Below are positions 1 through 6,619 of a DNA stretch of 40,676 nt, one piece after another; position 1 is the stretch's first letter; each line of letters starts with the position of its first letter. The notes under the pieces are model-generated. The model was not told the DNA's origin. It saw only the letters and a program-made list of their open reading frames with translations, and did not search any database. A program made the translations under genes and the position numbers. Origin of the DNA: an uncultured Erysipelotrichaceae bacterium (GTDB taxonomy: Bacteria; Bacillota_I; Bacilli_A; RFN20; CAG-826); contig CADCLU010000010.1 of assembly GCA_902802355.1 (NCBI GenBank), forward strand, positions 1 through 40,676, read 5' to 3'.

Positions 1-66
1 CAAAGCGGCGATCGAAACGATAAGTCTGGTCTTATCTTTGCCTGACAAGGAATTAGATTTTCCCAT
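1..66 (-). CDS. N-terminal fragment of a leftward protein, probably exported or membrane-anchored
   Basis: Reading leftward from the ATG at 64-66, 22 codons are open to the window edge. They encode a short polar, basic start (MGKSNSLSGKDKTR) followed by a hydrophobic stretch (LIVSIAAL). This looks like the beginning of a signal peptide or first membrane helix. A good ribosome binding site (AGAAAGGA) lies about 7 nt upstream on this strand. The function cannot be told from so short a piece. The upstream region holds a cre-like operator, which would fit a carbon-regulated gene. Confidence 0.6.
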   Translation of the reverse strand, partial: MGKSNSLSGKDKTRLIVSIAAL

Positions 67-130
67 GTGTTTTTCCTTTCTTTCTAAAAGATATGTTTTT
101 GGTGAGCTAGAGCCCCTAGCACACCGATAA

Positions 131-144
131 TCACTTAAAAGTGA
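131..144. promoter_or_regulatory. Inverted repeat TCACTT-AA-AAGTGA, candidate operator
   Basis: This is a perfect 6-bp dyad with a 2-bp centre, about 65-80 bp upstream of the leftward gene start. On the minus strand it lies in the likely core promoter (TTACAA, then about 17-18 bp, then GATTAT). A repressor site is possible. No regulator is known. Confidence 0.3.
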
Positions 145-151
145 TACCCAT

Positions 152-165
152 TGTAAGCGCTTTAA
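152..165. promoter_or_regulatory. cre-like / LacI-family operator upstream of the leftward gene
   Basis: TGTAAGCGCTTTAA matches the general catabolite-responsive element pattern (TGNAANCGNTNNCA) at most positions and has a perfect AAGCGCTT core. It overlaps the candidate -35 of the leftward gene cut by the window edge, where CcpA or a LacI-family repressor could block RNA polymerase. CcpA itself is not in the window. Confidence 0.4.
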
Positions 166-168
166 AAA

Positions 169-197
169 TTGACTATCTTGCTATTTAGCAAAGTCAA
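169..197. repeat. Long imperfect inverted repeat (hairpin)
   Basis: TTGACT (169-174), a 3-nt bulge, TTGCTA (178-183), a 2-nt loop, TAGCAA (186-191) and AGTCAA (192-197) form a 12-bp interrupted stem. No T-tract follows, so it is not a standard terminator. It places a TTGACT -35-like hexamer on both strands. The 12-mer starting at 168 recurs exactly at 15711 in another promoter. Confidence 0.4.
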
Positions 198-425
198 ATA
201 CCCTATGGAAATAACGCTATAAAGTGTCTAAAATGCAAAATTATTACATTTACAAGAACTGGAAAAACAACCAAAGGAACTAATAAATATTAACTATTGT
301 TAAAAATTGTAAAAATCGATTATTTTGCTCCATTTTCTAGCGAACAGAAATAATCAAAAAAATTGCACTTTTATTGAAGATTTTGGATTGAGGGGCTAAG
401 GTCTTAATAAGGTCGACACTCGAAT

Positions 426-728
426 ATGAACGAAAAAGAAGAACTTATGATGCTCCGCGACATGCTTGAGCATATGCCAGGCGGAGCTTTTACCTATGAG
501 GCAGAAGGGGATCAAAGATTCATCTATGTCTCACCATCCCTTTATAAACTTCTCGGTTATAAAGACGAAGAATCGTTTTTGAAATCGGTCAATTACAGCT
601 TTATCGATTTCGTACATCCTGACGATTTTGAAAAGATCCAGCAAGAGATTGATGATCAGATTTCCCAATCGGATATTGATTTCTGCGAATACCGTGTCAA
701 GAAAGCCGATGGCGCGGCAAAATCATGA
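426..728 (+). pseudogene. PAS domain half of a split PAS-GGDEF protein
   Basis: This 100-residue product is a PAS sensor domain: 'MPGGAF.Y', then the strand RFIYVSPSLYKLLGY, then FVHPDDF, then CEYRVKKADG. A typical PAS_3 domain continues after the 'KADG' position with about 10-14 residues and a last strand. Here the frame ends in TGA after AAKS. The last strand (DGSRFFYVVVLD) appears in a different frame in the next ORF, whose ATG overlaps this stop (ATGA at 725-728). The pair looks like one signalling protein broken by a small deletion and frameshift. A translationally coupled two-subunit version cannot be excluded. Its ligand is unknown. Confidence 0.65.
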
Positions 729-1282
729 GGCGTCCTGATGGCTCAAGATTCTTCTATGTTGTCGTCTTAGACGAGAACGCGATCATGCATAAGAGACTTG
801 AGACCGCCAAAAAGGCTAAGCAAGACTCTCTCACAGGCCTTCTTAATCACCAAGCCATCGTTATGGAAATCAACGCCCTCATACAAGACCACTGCGAAGG
901 CGTCTGCATGATGCTTGATATCGACGACTTTAAACGCATCAACGACAACTATGGACATATTGAAGGGGACAGAGTCATCGTCACCCTTTCGAAAGCCTTG
1001 CTCGCTGAATTCCCTAATGCCCTCATTGGTAGATTTGGTGGAGACGAATTCCTTCTCTACTTCGTTGGAGCCAAAGAGGAAGGCCACGCAGAGGAGTTAG
1101 GCAAGAAGGTCGTTAAGATCATGAACAAAATCAAGATCAACGGAAGTATACCTTTATGCGGAAGTATCGGAATCTCTCTGTCGAGAGGCGGATTCTTCTC
1201 CGTTGACGAAGCGGTCAGAAAAGCCGATGAGGCGATGTACTCCGCGAAAAAGTCAGGCAAAAACCAATTCGCAATCAAATAA
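725..1282 (+). CDS. GGDEF-domain diguanylate cyclase (C-terminal half of the split PAS-GGDEF protein)
   Basis: The 185-residue product begins with the last PAS beta strand (residues 5-16), then a short coiled connector, then a full GGDEF domain. The domain starts at DSLTGLLNH (34-42), has the metal and substrate loop LDIDDFKRINDNYGHIEGD, and has the catalytic GGDEF at 105-109. The catalytic residues look intact, so c-di-GMP synthesis is plausible. No RxxD inhibitory site is seen five residues before GGDEF. Its start overlaps the stop of the PAS half in the -1 frame, so expression needs coupling or the gene is damaged. A terminator follows at once. Confidence 0.75.
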   Translation: MRRPDGSRFFYVVVLDENAIMHKRLETAKKAKQDSLTGLLNHQAIVMEINALIQDHCEGVCMMLDIDDFKRINDNYGHIEGDRVIVTLSKALLAEFPNALIGRFGGDEFLLYFVGAKEEGHAEELGKKVVKIMNKIKINGSIPLCGSIGISLSRGGFFSVDEAVRKADEAMYSAKKSGKNQFAIK

Positions 1283-1287
1283 AAATC

Positions 1288-1311
1288 GCTGGCAAATCGC
1301 CAGCCTTTTTT
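1288..1311 (+). terminator. Rho-independent terminator after the GGDEF gene
   Basis: A GCTGGC / GCCAGC stem (1288-1293, 1299-1304) with a 5-nt loop is followed by a T-run. Confidence 0.8.
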
Positions 1312-1351
1312 ATATTTTCAACGAAAAGTAACACACAAGTGTTAATGAGCC

Positions 1352-1357
1352 TATAAT
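1352..1357 (+). promoter_or_regulatory. -10 box (TATAAT) of the PII-like/antiporter operon
   Basis: A perfect TATAAT lies 23 nt before the ATG at 1381. A weak GTAACA -35 sits 18 bp upstream. The short leader carries the ribosome binding site GAAAGGTG. Confidence 0.55.
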
Positions 1358-1380
1358 CTTTGTGTCGAAAGGTGATGCTT

Positions 1381-1713
1381 ATGAAACGCGTATTATTTCT
1401 CTTTCTCGAAAATGGCCAGGCGGCCATAAACGCCCTCGAAGAAATTCGTTCCGAAGGATATAACGGAACACTTGTCGGAGGCGCATCGTTAAGACACGCT
1501 TTCGAGGATATGCTCCCAGAGGAGAGACATTTCTTCTCCCTTGCCAACTGGGAAGCCGACAACAACAAAGAATCCACTCTTTCTCTTTTCATCGTTGATG
1601 AGAAGAGCGTCTCTGAACTAAAAGGTGCGATCCGCAAATGCACCGATGACTTCAAAACCGTGAAGGGCGCTTTCTTCAGCATCCCTCTTGAAGACTACGA
1701 AGGAAGCTTCTAA
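1381..1713 (+). CDS. Small PII/CutA-like regulatory protein, coupled to an antiporter
   Basis: The 110-residue product has the order expected of a PII-like ferredoxin fold: strand (KRVLFLFL), helix (QAAINALEEIRSEGY), strand (GTLVGG), an insertion (the T-loop position), strand (STLSLFIVD), helix (SVSELKGAIRKCTDDF) and strand (KTVKGAFFSIPL). I did not recognise a named family, so this is an inference from the pattern. The start at 1381 was chosen because AAAGG lies 8 nt upstream; in-frame TTG (1360), GTG (1372) and ATG (1375) starts are less well placed. Its stop overlaps the antiporter start (TAATG at 1711-1715), so the two are translationally coupled. The likely role is nucleotide-responsive control of the transporter. 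Confidence 0.6.
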   Translation: MKRVLFLFLENGQAAINALEEIRSEGYNGTLVGGASLRHAFEDMLPEERHFFSLANWEADNNKESTLSLFIVDEKSVSELKGAIRKCTDDFKTVKGAFFSIPLEDYEGSF

Positions 1714-3005
1714 TGGACGGCTTTATCTTTCTTTACGCGGCAGCCATAGTCCTTGTTGGCCTTCTTTCCACAAGGCTTATGAAGATCATCAAGATGCCAT
1801 TCGTGACCGGCTATATCATCACCGGCATCATCATGGGTCCGTTCGTTTTCGGGCTCTTTTTCAATGGCTTTGATTTCCTTAATGCAGGGGAAGGCCCTGT
1901 CGCAGGATATATCAAGGATCTTGCGTGGGTGAATAACGTCGCACTCGGATTCATCGCTTTCTCGGTAGGCGCCTCTTTTAAGAGAAATACCCTTAAGGTT
2001 GTTGGAAAGAAGGTTCTTGTCATCACTGTTCTTGAGGCCTTATGCGCATCCCTCCTTGTCATTGCCGGTTTGCTTATCGCTTACTTCATCTGGCCAGATA
2101 GGATTCCTCTTCCATTGGTCCTCACATTAGGCGCAATCGCCGCAGCGACTGCTCCAGCGGCCACTCTTATGGTCGTTAAGCAGTACCGCGCCAAAGGCCC
2201 TGTCACCGATACTTTGCTTCCGGTCGTCGCTCTTGATGATGCGGCTGCTCTTATCCTCTTTGCCGTTCTTTTCCAGATTGCCGAAGCCATGGCAACTGGC
2301 GGATCCTTCAACGCTTATGAGATGTTCGCCAAACCTCTTATAGAGATCCTTATCTCCGTTGGTATTGGCGCAGTCCTTGGCTTTGCGATGTCCTTCGCTT
2401 GCCATTTCTTCCGTTCAAGAGGAAACAGAACAGGATGGATCATCTTTGTTGTCTTTGCTTCCCTTGGTCTTTATTACCTCTTCAAACAAGACTTCCTTGG
2501 CAACATGGAACTAAGCTCCTTGCTTACCTGCATGACTGCGGGCGCCATCTTCGTCAACATGAGACAAGACAGCGTTAAAGAGTTTGAGTTCCTTGATAGG
2601 TTTACCACCCCGATATACATGCTCTTCTTCATCATCAGCGGCGCTAACCTCAACCTCACTATCTTCGCTGGCGAGAATGGTCTCATCGTCCTTGGCATCG
2701 CTCTTGCTTATGTCATATTCAGAGCCGGTGGCAAATGGGTTGGCGCTTTCGGCGGCGCTGCAATCTCAAGAGCCGAGCCAAGCGTTAAGAAATACTTAGG
2801 CTTCTGCCTTATCCCTCAGGCTGGTGTTGCGATTGGTTTATCGACGACTGCAGGCGCAATCTTAAGCGGACCTAACGGAAACTCCCTTGTCGGCGCGATG
2901 GTGGTGGCCATCATCCTCACCTCCACTCTCGTGTATGAGCTTATCGGTCCTATCGTTACCAAGACCGCGCTCAAAAAAGCTGGCGAACTTACAGTCGATC
3001 GCTAA
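1713..3005 (+). CDS. Cation:proton antiporter, CPA2 family (NhaP/NapA/Kef-like membrane domain)
   Basis: This 430-residue integral membrane protein has about 11-13 hydrophobic helices. Helix 1 is followed by MKIIKMPFVTGYIITGIIMGP, a hallmark of CPA2 exchangers. The unwound-helix segment AAATAPAATLMVVKQ (about 144-157) precedes the ion-binding pair D175-D176 in VVALDDAAALI. The Asp-Asp pair is characteristic of electrogenic Na+(K+)/H+ exchangers. There is no RCK/TrkA-N domain at the C terminus, so regulation may come from the coupled PII-like protein just upstream. The role is sodium or potassium and pH homeostasis at the cytoplasmic membrane. The exact ion cannot be told from sequence. Confidence 0.85.
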   Translation: MDGFIFLYAAAIVLVGLLSTRLMKIIKMPFVTGYIITGIIMGPFVFGLFFNGFDFLNAGEGPVAGYIKDLAWVNNVALGFIAFSVGASFKRNTLKVVGKKVLVITVLEALCASLLVIAGLLIAYFIWPDRIPLPLVLTLGAIAAATAPAATLMVVKQYRAKGPVTDTLLPVVALDDAAALILFAVLFQIAEAMATGGSFNAYEMFAKPLIEILISVGIGAVLGFAMSFACHFFRSRGNRTGWIIFVVFASLGLYYLFKQDFLGNMELSSLLTCMTAGAIFVNMRQDSVKEFEFLDRFTTPIYMLFFIISGANLNLTIFAGENGLIVLGIALAYVIFRAGGKWVGAFGGAAISRAEPSVKKYLGFCLIPQAGVAIGLSTTAGAILSGPNGNSLVGAMVVAIILTSTLVYELIGPIVTKTALKKAGELTVDR

Positions 3006-3026
3006 AAACCATGCAAAAATTAAAAA

Positions 3027-3051
3027 TCCCTGGCAAACCAGGGACTTTTTT
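3027..3051. terminator. Bidirectional terminator between the antiporter and yhhN-like genes
   Basis: A TCCCTGG / CCAGGGA stem (3027-3033, 3038-3044) has a 4-nt loop, a T-run to the right and a T-rich run on the opposite strand. It overlaps the very end of the frame-restored yhhN-like gene. Confidence 0.85.
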
Positions 3052-3693
3052 ATCTGACCATCAAGTTTGTCAGTATCAAACCAACAACGATGAGGACTTC
3101 GCCAAGGAGATACGTGATCATAATTGGGAAGTGCTCTCTTGGGAGTTTCTTGAAGAAGTGGGAATAGACAAGCATTGAATCGCTTAGTAAGAAGACAAGT
3201 CCGTGGTCTCAGTAAGAAGGGCTACGCAGTAGAGGCCTCCTGCCAAACTCATAAGCCATTTCTTCTTTGTAATAACAAAGGAGATGATGAAGAAGATGAC
3301 ATAGGCTGTAGCGAAGTAGACGATAGCCCAGATTCTGATGTTATTGACTTCAAGTAAACCAATCTCAACGAGAATGGAGACCGCTTCGTTGATGTAGAAG
3401 AGGTGACCAAGGAAGAAGAAAAGCATTCCAAGCGCCAAGAACTTGACGAAGTGCTTCTTAAGAAGGAAATAGTCCCCGATTGCCCCAACTGCCGCGCCAA
3501 CATAGATCTGCCAGCGAAGAGGGGCGAGGAAAACCGCAGCGATCGCCAAAGCAGGAACGCATAAGGTTTTGGTTAGCTTTCTCTTAGGCTCCCATTCTTT
3601 GTAGCAGTAATAGATGTGCTGCAAAGAGATAAGGATAAAGGCCAACAGAAAGAAAAAGCCGATATAGGTAAGTGGGGATGTGAAATCAAACAT
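3050..3693 (-). pseudogene. YhhN/TMEM86 family membrane protein, frameshifted near its C terminus
   Basis: The first frame (3693 to 3184) gives 169 residues with YhhN features: several membrane helices, VGAAVGAIGDYFLL and FFFLGHLFYI. It then loses similarity at ALLTETTDLSSY and stops. Reading the -strand frame that ends at TAA 3050-3052 gives GLVFLLSDSMLVYSHF and then a helix ending LTNLMVR. This is exactly the missing YhhN C-terminal part with its SDS motif. Restoring one base around 3205-3215 would give about 214 residues, the usual family size. Some family members are lysoplasmalogenases; function here is not shown. The ATG follows a TACAAT -10 by 8 nt with no clear ribosome binding site. 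Confidence 0.8.
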
Positions 3694-3701
3694 AGCAACC
3701 T

Positions 3702-3731
3702 ATTGTAGAACTTTTATGAAGGGCAAGTCAA
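3702..3731 (-). promoter_or_regulatory. Promoter of the yhhN-like gene, leaderless type
   Basis: On the minus strand, TTGACT (3726-3731), an 18-bp spacer and TACAAT (3702-3707) are followed by only 8 nt before the ATG. Transcription would start at or next to the start codon. Confidence 0.6.
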
Positions 3732-3737
3732 AACGGC

Positions 3738-4982
3738 CTACTTTTGCTTCTTAGAGTGTGCCTCTTTCCATTTCTTTATCTCTTCGAGGCGGGCTTTGTA
3801 TTTGGCTTCTAAGCCTTGGTTTCCAGGGGTGAAGTATTCTTTGCCAACAAGCGAATCAGGAAGGCACTGCATACTGGAGATCTTTTCTTTGGTGTCGTGA
3901 GCGTATATATACCCATCTCCATATCCAAGCTCTTTCATAAGTTTGGTCGGAGCGTTTCTGATAACCATAGGAACTGGTTCATCAATCATCTTCTTCGCGT
4001 CTTCGGCCGCTCTATTGTAGGCGACTTCCATCGCATTGGATTTAGGAGACATGGCCATGTAGACGACCGCTTCGGTAAGGCCAACATCCTCTGAGGCAAA
4101 ACGGACAACCCTTCTTGCGATATAAAGAGGATCCTCACCAGCCTCAAGCATTCTGGCTAACCAATAGACCGCGGCATCTGGGTCGCTGTTCCTCATTGAT
4201 TTATGGAGGGCGGAGATGAGGTTATAGTGTTCTTCGCCTTTCTTGTCATATAGGAATGACTTCTTCGAAGTCACTTGCTCAACTATCTCTTTGGAAACGG
4301 TAATCGTGTCATCTTGCCTGTCACCATTGAGGATGACCATTTCGAGGGTGGATAATGCGCCCCTAGCGTCGCCATTAGAGAAGGTGGCGATTGTCTCAAG
4401 GATCTGCTTGCTGATCTTGATCTTCATGCCGCCGAATCCGCGTTTGTCGGATATGGCTTTCTTCAAAAGAAGAACAATATCGTCAACGGTCAATGGATTG
4501 AGGACGAAGACTTTGCAGCGAGACAAAAGAGCGTTATTGATCTCAAAGGATGGGTTCTCGGTTGTTGCGCCCACAAGGATAATGCTCCCTTTCTCAACGA
4601 AAGGAAGGAAGGCATCCTGCTGGGCTTTGTTGAATCTATGGATTTCGTCTACAAAGACAATGGTTTTGCCACCGAAAAGGCGGTTTTTCTCCGCTTCTTC
4701 CATGACGGTTTTGATTTCTTTGATTCCGCTAGTGACGGCAGAGAAGGTAATGAAATCAGCCTTGGTCATGCTGGCGATCACTTTGGCGATCGTTGTCTTG
4801 CCAACGCCAGGCGGGCCCCAAAAGATCATCGAAGGGACTTTGTCGCTTTCGATCATGTTACGAAGGATTTTGCCTTTGCCCAAAAGATGATCCTGACCGA
4901 CGATCTCGTCGATGGATGTAGGCCTAAGGCGTTCGGCCAAAGGTTCGTTATTGTCGTTCCAAATGGATATAGTTTCGCTCAT
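3738..4982 (-). CDS. rarA: Replication-associated recombination protein A (AAA+ ATPase)
   Basis: This 414-residue RarA/MgsA/WRNIP1-family clamp-loader-like ATPase acts at stalled replication forks. Walker A is GPPGVGKT (56-63). Walker B is VDEIH (111-115), followed by RFNKAQQDAFLPFVEKG and the sensor-1 region LVGATTENPSFE. The C-terminal tetramerisation part includes LPDSLVGKEYFTPGNQGLE, typical of RarA. The length is normal. It is read leftward and may continue into the yhhN-like gene 44 bp downstream, though that gene has its own promoter. The start codon lies 7 nt after a TAGAAT -10 box and lacks a Shine-Dalgarno site. Confidence 0.95.
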   Translation of the reverse strand: MSETISIWNDNNEPLAERLRPTSIDEIVGQDHLLGKGKILRNMIESDKVPSMIFWGPPGVGKTTIAKVIASMTKADFITFSAVTSGIKEIKTVMEEAEKNRLFGGKTIVFVDEIHRFNKAQQDAFLPFVEKGSIILVGATTENPSFEINNALLSRCKVFVLNPLTVDDIVLLLKKAISDKRGFGGMKIKISKQILETIATFSNGDARGALSTLEMVILNGDRQDDTITVSKEIVEQVTSKKSFLYDKKGEEHYNLISALHKSMRNSDPDAAVYWLARMLEAGEDPLYIARRVVRFASEDVGLTEAVVYMAMSPKSNAMEVAYNRAAEDAKKMIDEPVPMVIRNAPTKLMKELGYGDGYIYAHDTKEKISSMQCLPDSLVGKEYFTPGNQGLEAKYKARLEEIKKWKEAHSKKQK

Positions 4983-4989
4983 CGTATTA

Positions 4990-4995
4990 ATTCTA
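4990..4995 (-). promoter_or_regulatory. -10 box (TAGAAT) of rarA, leaderless type
   Basis: TAGAAT on the minus strand is separated from the rarA ATG by 7 nt. No good -35 is seen. The divergent nrdG -10 lies 18 bp away, so the two promoters share a 45-bp region. Confidence 0.5.
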
Positions 4996-5013
4996 CTTTA
5001 TTTTGCGTGGGTT

Positions 5014-5019
5014 TATAAT
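5014..5019 (+). promoter_or_regulatory. -10 box (TATAAT) of nrdG, leaderless type
   Basis: A perfect TATAAT ends 8 nt before the ATG at 5028. There is no ribosome binding site and no clear -35. Confidence 0.55.
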
Positions 5020-5027
5020 ATGTGCAT

Positions 5028-5726
5028 ATGGATTTCAGTGGAATGGAGAAGCTTTCGCTTCTAGATTTTGACGACAACATCACCTGCACTCTTTTCTTCG
5101 CGGGCTGCAACATGCGTTGCCCGTATTGCCATAATGCGGCTTTAGTCATTCCTGGCATGAAGCCAGAATTCATCCCTTGGGAGGATATCAAATCCTTCTT
5201 GGAGAAGAGAAAGAACGTCCTTGATGCAGTATGCGTTTCCGGCGGCGAATGCACTTTGATGCCGGATTTGCTGGAGAAATTGGGTGAAATCAAGGAATTA
5301 GGATACAAAGTCAAACTTGATACAAACGGTTCTCGTCCAGAGATTCTTAAGCTCGCGGTTGAGCAGGGTCTAGTGGACTATGTCGCCATGGACATCAAGA
5401 ACAGCAAAGAGAAATATGCCAAGACGATTGGAACCGAGAATGTCGATATCAAGGACATCGAGGAATCGATTGAATATCTTATGAACACCGATCTCGTCGA
5501 TTACGAATTCAGAACGACCATCGTTGAGGAATTCCATGAGACCGAAGACATTGAGAAGATCTCTCTTTGGTTAGCTGGTGCGAAGCGTCTCTTCCTTCAA
5601 CAGTATGTTGATAGAGATAGCTGCATCGAGCATGGCTTCCATCCTGTACCAAAAGAAAAGGCCCTCATTTGGAAGGCCATTCTTGATAAGAATATCGAAC
5701 ACGTCGAACTTCGTGGTTACGAATGA
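5028..5726 (+). CDS. nrdG: Anaerobic ribonucleoside-triphosphate reductase activating protein (radical SAM)
   Basis: This 232-residue radical SAM enzyme installs the glycyl radical on NrdD. The 4Fe-4S cluster cysteines are C27, C31 and C34 in CNMRCPYC, a CX3CX2C motif. The N terminus MDFSGMEKLSLLDF matches the family start, and the GGE motif follows in VSGGECTLMPDLLEKL. An in-frame GTG at 5022 exists, but ATG 5028 fits both the family and the -10 position. It is longer than E. coli NrdG and resembles the NrdG2-type activase common in Bacillota and Thermotoga. Its 3' end overlaps the convergent trxB 3' end by 10 nt. The partner nrdD lies on the other strand beyond trxB. Confidence 0.9.
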   Translation: MDFSGMEKLSLLDFDDNITCTLFFAGCNMRCPYCHNAALVIPGMKPEFIPWEDIKSFLEKRKNVLDAVCVSGGECTLMPDLLEKLGEIKELGYKVKLDTNGSRPEILKLAVEQGLVDYVAMDIKNSKEKYAKTIGTENVDIKDIEESIEYLMNTDLVDYEFRTTIVEEFHETEDIEKISLWLAGAKRLFLQQYVDRDSCIEHGFHPVPKEKALIWKAILDKNIEHVELRGYE

Positions 5727-6619
5727 GTCGTTAAATAGGTATTAGCATTTAAGGCAGCAATCGCTCCATCGTTGCAAGCGGTGGTGAGCTGCCTTATTCT
5801 TTTGACCCTGCAATCACCGGCGGCAAAGATGCCTTCGGTCTTGGTGGCCATATTCTCATCGGTAACGATGAATCCTTTATCTAAATCAACGACATTGGCG
5901 AATCTCTCGTTATCCGGAACCTGTCCGATAGCGACGAAGACACCATTGATCTCAATCGTCATTGGTTTCTTGTCGAGTCTACCTTCGAAGGAGACGCTTT
6001 CGACCTTATCCGTGCCATTGAAGGAGACGGAATTGTAGTTGTGGTAGATCGAGACGTTTGGAAGGGCCTTCAAAGCGGTCACAAGGATATCGTCGGCGAA
6101 GAACTTGTCGAAGAGGGTGACAACGTCAACGTGACGGGAGGTTTTTGCTAAAAGCAAAGCGTACTGAAGCGCGCTATTGGCATCGCCGATGACCATCGTG
6201 TCTTTGCCAGTGTAGAACGCGCCATCGCAAACAGCGCAATAAGAAACGCCTTTGAGATTTTCTCCAGGGATGCCAAGGTGACGGTGTTTGACGCCGCTGG
6301 CGATGATCACGGCTCTACCTTCATAGTCACCATATTCGCAATGGGCAACAAAGTTGTCGCCTTTCTTTTCGATGGATTTGACCTCATCCATTTCGAACTC
6401 GGCACCTAAAGCGGTGATCTGCTCGAAAAGGTTATTGGACCATTCAAGTCCGGAGATTTCTTTGATGGATGGGAAGTTCTCAACTCTTGGAGAGTCGGCG
6501 ATTTGACCGCCGAACGCTTGCCTCTCGATGAGTTTGACACTTCTGCCGGCTCTAAGCGAATAAAGGGCCGCGGTCATTGCCGCAGCCCCTCCGCCTATGA
6601 TTAGGATATCAGGCAGCAT
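5717..6619 (-). CDS. trxB: Thioredoxin reductase-like flavoprotein with altered pyridine-nucleotide site
   Basis: This 300-residue low-Mr TrxB-type flavoprotein has the FAD dinucleotide motif IIGGGAAAMTAA (8-18), the redox pair C128-A-V-C131 in YCAVCDGAF, and the C-terminal FAD motif GIFAAGDCR. The NAD(P)H domain is unusual. The normal GGGDSA is replaced by IGDANSA (144-150), and the HRRxxxR motif that reads the NADPH 2'-phosphate is replaced by VDVVTLFDKFFA. It may therefore use NADH or another donor such as ferredoxin. The gene overlaps the end of nrdD by 11 nt, so its product may recycle the redoxin fused to NrdD. Confidence 0.85.
   Translation of the reverse strand: MLPDILIIGGGAAAMTAALYSLRAGRSVKLIERQAFGGQIADSPRVENFPSIKEISGLEWSNNLFEQITALGAEFEMDEVKSIEKKGDNFVAHCEYGDYEGRAVIIASGVKHRHLGIPGENLKGVSYCAVCDGAFYTGKDTMVIGDANSALQYALLLAKTSRHVDVVTLFDKFFADDILVTALKALPNVSIYHNYNSVSFNGTDKVESVSFEGRLDKKPMTIEINGVFVAIGQVPDNERFANVVDLDKGFIVTDENMATKTEGIFAAGDCRVKRIRQLTTACNDGAIAALNANTYLTTHS

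Larger units (their letters stand above)
67..425. other. 359-bp AT-rich intergenic region between divergent genes
   Basis: No convincing ORF or RNA gene was seen. The left half carries three symmetric elements upstream of the leftward gene: an inverted repeat at 131-144, a cre-like site at 152-165 and a hairpin at 169-197. The right half is very AT-rich and should hold the promoter of the rightward PAS gene. A possible pair is TTGGAT near 383 and TTAATA near 404, with the ATG at 426. That promoter assignment is weak. Confidence 0.5.

Noticed and set aside
1360..1380. Longer start (TTG 1360) for the PII-like gene
   Set aside because: It lies just after the TATAAT and before the ribosome binding site; ATG 1381 has correct spacing to AAAGG.
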